Assembly: GCF_014138625.1 (NCBI RefSeq)
Contig: NZ_JACJHY010000046.1
Span: 1 to 38,319 of the forward strand
Direction: 5' to 3'
DNA: 38,319 nt
Origin: Aminobacter ciceronei
GTDB lineage: Bacteria > Pseudomonadota > Alphaproteobacteria > Rhizobiales > Rhizobiaceae
Shown: in pieces, positions 36,133-38,319 of the stretch
Layout: each line of letters opens with the position of its first letter
How positions within the stretch are numbered: the first letter of the stretch is position 1
Made by a program: the position numbers and the translations under genes
Notes under the pieces: generated by a model
The model's database searches: none
Told to the model about the DNA's origin: nothing
Seen by the model: the letters and a program-made list of their open reading frames with translations, nothing else

Positions 36133-38184
36133 TTACACCGGCGCCGCGGTAGGCGCCCGGCCTGGCTCACCTGCCTCGCCGCCAACGGGCGCGGGTACGA
36201 ACGGTCCGGTGACGTGCGCGATCGCGGCAACGACGTAAGGCGGGAGCAACGCACGCAGTCCTTCGGCATCGAGGCTATTGTCGGCTATCGCCTCCTCCAG
36301 AAGTTCGGCGAGATGTTGCGCGCCGATCGCCTTAGAGGCACCATCGGCCTCGAACAGCGCGTATACGTGCAAGGCGAGCGTCGGAAGATCGTGACCCGCA
36401 TCAACCAGCGCCTGATAGGCTGCGTCGGCATCTGAGAGTATGGCCGCCTGGTTGGCTGTTCCGGCGTTCAAGCGGTCGTCGGCTAGTGCCAACGAGCCCG
36501 CCCGATAGACATGTTGGCTGAGGCCATGGAAGGCGAGGTCGAATTCCAGCGTCCATTCATTGGCGACGAACGTCTCTACCTTCTGACCCGACGCATTCGC
36601 CTTTCGCTGCGCTCGGCGCTGTTCCAGCTGGTCGCCCGGGAAATCATCCTTCACCCGCCACTTGCGGCGCGATCCCGGAAGCGCTGGGATATCCTCGCCG
36701 TCCTTCAACTTGCCGACGATCCACGGTCCGTTGTTGGGCATCACATCCATGTCGGTCACGCAAGCAACGGGGATGCCGATGACACCGTCCTGGTCAGTAT
36801 TCTCGCGCATAAAGATGCGACCATACCGACCAAGGCCGACGCCGCCGACATTGACGACCGACACGCCATGATGGTGGAAATCACGGCCAATCAGCCTCGC
36901 GATCACCGGAAGCAGGATGTTCTCGGCATCCCCTTCGACGATTAATACCGCGCGCGCGAAGAATAGGTTCGCCTTAGTGACATCGAGGAAGCGCTCAAGG
37001 AAACGATAGTCGGACGCACTGAGCTTCGTCTTTTCCTTGCTAAGCGGAAATGCCCGGCCACCCTCTATCAGCGCAACATTGTCGAGCTGCAGGTCCGATG
37101 CGAGATTGGGGCTGTGCGTCGTGACGATGATCTGAATGCGCTGTCCGTCGGGACGCTGCTTCTTCGCCTGTTCCTGTAGGAACGACATCAGCCGCAGTTG
37201 CCGCTGCGGATGGAGGTGCGCCTCAGGCTCTTCGATCAGCAATAGCGGGAAGCCGTCACTTTCGGTGGCTAGCAGTAACAGCTCGCACGCCATGAACAGT
37301 AGGTTGTTCGAGCCAAGTCCCCGGCTGTGCTCGCTTTCTGCGTCGGCAGAGGCGGTCAATGTGAGTTCGAGCTTCTCGAGCAACTGTCGCAGCCTGAGGC
37401 TGTCGTCCTGCGCGCCCGCTACTTCGATCCGTGCGTGCAGAAGATCGTTCGCGAACGACAGCGGCTTTAGATATTCGTCGTTGAGCCGCTTCCGCGCCTG
37501 CTTAATGCCTTGGCTCTGTCCGAACAAATGGCTCGCATAGTCGCCGAGGCCCAGCACGCTCAGCGTAGCCGGGTCGTCAGGCGGATCGGAAAGCTTGTTA
37601 AACGGGTTTCCAGTTTCGCGGATCTCCTTGGTGTGCTGGAGGATCTGGGACAGCCGCGATCCGCGCCCGGCGCTCAGTGCCCGCTCGGCGTCACGCAAGG
37701 GCCGCAGATACGTCGCCGTCAGCAGCGATCGTGCCCCTGGGTCAAGCAAAGGGCCGTCACCCTTTGCGCCGGTGCGCCATTCCGGCGGCAACACCCGGCG
37801 CGAGCTGCCCTCCTTGGCGTTGCGTTTCGCGACCCAGGTCACAGTGAGCGCGGTTTCGGTCGCGCCGGCTATCGTTTCATAGGTGAGGAATTCGGCGAAT
37901 GCGCCTCGATCGGCGGTGGTGAGGCCTCGAAAAGTCAGCCGGATAACGATCTCATCTGCTCGCGCACCACCGGGTGTCGCCTGATGGAAATCGACCGAAT
38001 CGACCCGCAAAACATCCTGGTCGCGTGTACCGAGCACCAGCCGCAACGCGTCAATTATTGCGGTCTTGCCAGCATCGTTCTCGCCGACCAAAGCCGTAAG
38101 TCCCGGCGACAGCGGCAGCACGAAAGCCTTGTCGTCAACGCCGAACAGCCGGAAGTTCTCAATTCGAATTTCTGCGATATACGT
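36133..38184 (-). CDS. OLD-family ATPase-TOPRIM nuclease (class 2, Gabija GajA-like), apparent ACG start
   Basis: From the in-frame ACG at 38184 the product is 683 residues and begins YIAEIRIENFRLFG, the typical OLD opening. Features: Walker A LVGENDAGKT (about 32-41), signature SRGLGSNNLLFMA (about 286-298), Walker B LLLIEEPEAHLHP (about 314-326), TTHSPNLAS (about 355-363), and the TOPRIM motifs LIVEGDAE (glutamate near 417), VNVGG (near 444) and VTDMDV (aspartates near 478 and 480). ABC-ATPase plus nuclease therefore look intact. GGAGGGG (38191-38197) lies 6 nt before the ACG. A GTG at 38121 is the first ordinary start but would cut the first beta strand of the ATPase domain. With the UvrD-like helicase it forms a probable anti-phage pair. 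Confidence 0.9.
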   Translation of the reverse strand, partial: TYIAEIRIENFRLFGVDDKAFVLPLSPGLTALVGENDAGKTAIIDALRLVLGTRDQDVLRVDSVDFHQATPGGARADEIVIRLTFRGLTTADRGAFAEFLTYETIAGATETALTVTWVAKRNAKEGSSRRVLPPEWRTGAKGDGPLLDPGARSLLTATYLRPLRDAERALSAGRGSRLSQILQHTKEIRETGNPFNKLSDPPDDPATLSVLGLGDYASHLFGQSQGIKQARKRLNDEYLKPLSFANDLLHARIEVAGAQDDSLRLRQLLEKLELTLTASADAESEHSRGLGSNNLLFMACELLLLATESDGFPLLLIEEPEAHLHPQRQLRLMSFLQEQAKKQRPDGQRIQIIVTTHSPNLASDLQLDNVALIEGGRAFPLSKEKTKLSASDYRFLERFLDVTKANLFFARAVLIVEGDAENILLPVIARLIGRDFHHHGVSVVNVGGVGLGRYGRIFMRENTDQDGVIGIPVACVTDMDVMPNNGPWIVGKLKDGEDIPALPGSRRKWRVKDDFPGDQLEQRRAQRKANASGQKVETFVANEWTLEFDLAFHGLSQHVYRAGSLALADDRLNAGTANQAAILSDADAAYQALVDAGHDLPTLALHVYALFEADGASKAIGAQHLAELLEEAIADNSLDAEGLRALLPPYVVAAIAHVTGPFVPAPVGGEAGEPGRAPTAAPV

Positions 38185-38190
38185 TGACGT

Positions 38191-38197
38191 CCCCTCC
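38191..38197 (-). promoter_or_regulatory. Strong ribosome binding site before the ACG codon
   Basis: GGAGGGG on the minus strand, 6 nt upstream of ACG (38184-38182) where an ATG would be expected. It supports the start chosen for the OLD gene. Confidence 0.7.
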
Positions 38198-38224
38198 GCT
38201 ACTTAGCCTATCATGCTGTCCAGC

Positions 38225-38319
38225 CTAGGTGACCGACTCATAACTACGCAACCAGATGCGGATTGAAGCAAGCTGGACGGAAGCGAGGAAGTTGTCGTCG
38301 CGCTTGTCGTAGCGGGTGG
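38225..38319 (-). CDS. IS5-family transposase, C-terminal end (cut by window edge)
   Basis: The minus strand is open from the window edge to a TAG at 38225-38227 and encodes TRYDKRDDNFLASVQLASIR then IWLRSYESVT. This is the conserved tail of IS5-family DDE transposases (R-Y-D-K-x-x-x-N-F-L-A-x-V-x-L-A-x-x-x-I-W-L). Only the end is present. It bounds the OLD gene upstream and shows the defence pair is next to a mobile element. Confidence 0.85.
   Translation of the reverse strand, partial: TRYDKRDDNFLASVQLASIRIWLRSYESVT

Overview
The window looks like chromosomal DNA of an alphaproteobacterium of the order Rhizobiales, most likely Phyllobacteriaceae (Mesorhizobium/Aminobacter-like). The base composition is GC-rich. 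Supporting genes are a roughly 1600-residue NAD-glutamate dehydrogenase, a MucR/Ros regulator, a DUF3489/DUF2924/serine-recombinase module and palindromic intergenic repeats of rhizobial type. The genus is inferred, not shown. Both ends lie inside insertion-sequence transposase genes (IS481-type at 1-99, IS5-type at 38225-38319), so the window could be one contig of a draft assembly broken at repeats.

Positions 100-24600 are core genome. In order they hold purH; a UMF1-type transporter; the large NAD-glutamate dehydrogenase; a LysE exporter; a YCII-domain protein; typA/bipA; an M3 oligopeptidase followed by an Rsm22-family protein; a MarR regulator translationally coupled to a Bcr/CflA drug exporter; and an NTF2-like secreted protein. 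Next comes a tightly overlapping minus-strand operon of two paralogous one-helix membrane proteins, pdxY and a DUF429 protein. It is followed by a lemA-TPM-TPM cluster, a GNAT acetyltransferase, ppa, a secreted protein of unknown function, and yggT with a DUF167 gene. The core ends at a tRNA-Ala(CGC) gene with a clear sigma-70-type promoter. Several minus-strand genes end in convincing hairpin terminators.

From about 24600 to the right end the window is accessory DNA, visibly less GC-rich and with long gene-poor gaps. It starts next to the tRNA with a large serine recombinase broken by one extra base in a homopolymer, then DUF2924, DUF3489, a small helical protein flanked by imperfect direct repeats, and a divergent MucR/Ros regulator that lacks two expected zinc ligands. 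An internally deleted IS481 element sits at 29133-30038.

The rest resembles a defence island. It has a GmrSD-like DUF262-DUF1524 protein, an unrecognised gene broken by two compensating frameshifts, and a minus-strand OLD-family nuclease plus UvrD-like helicase pair (class 2 OLD, Gabija-like). The natural OLD start appears to be ACG instead of ATG, behind a strong ribosome binding site. This start and the unrecognised gene are the two most interesting points in the window.
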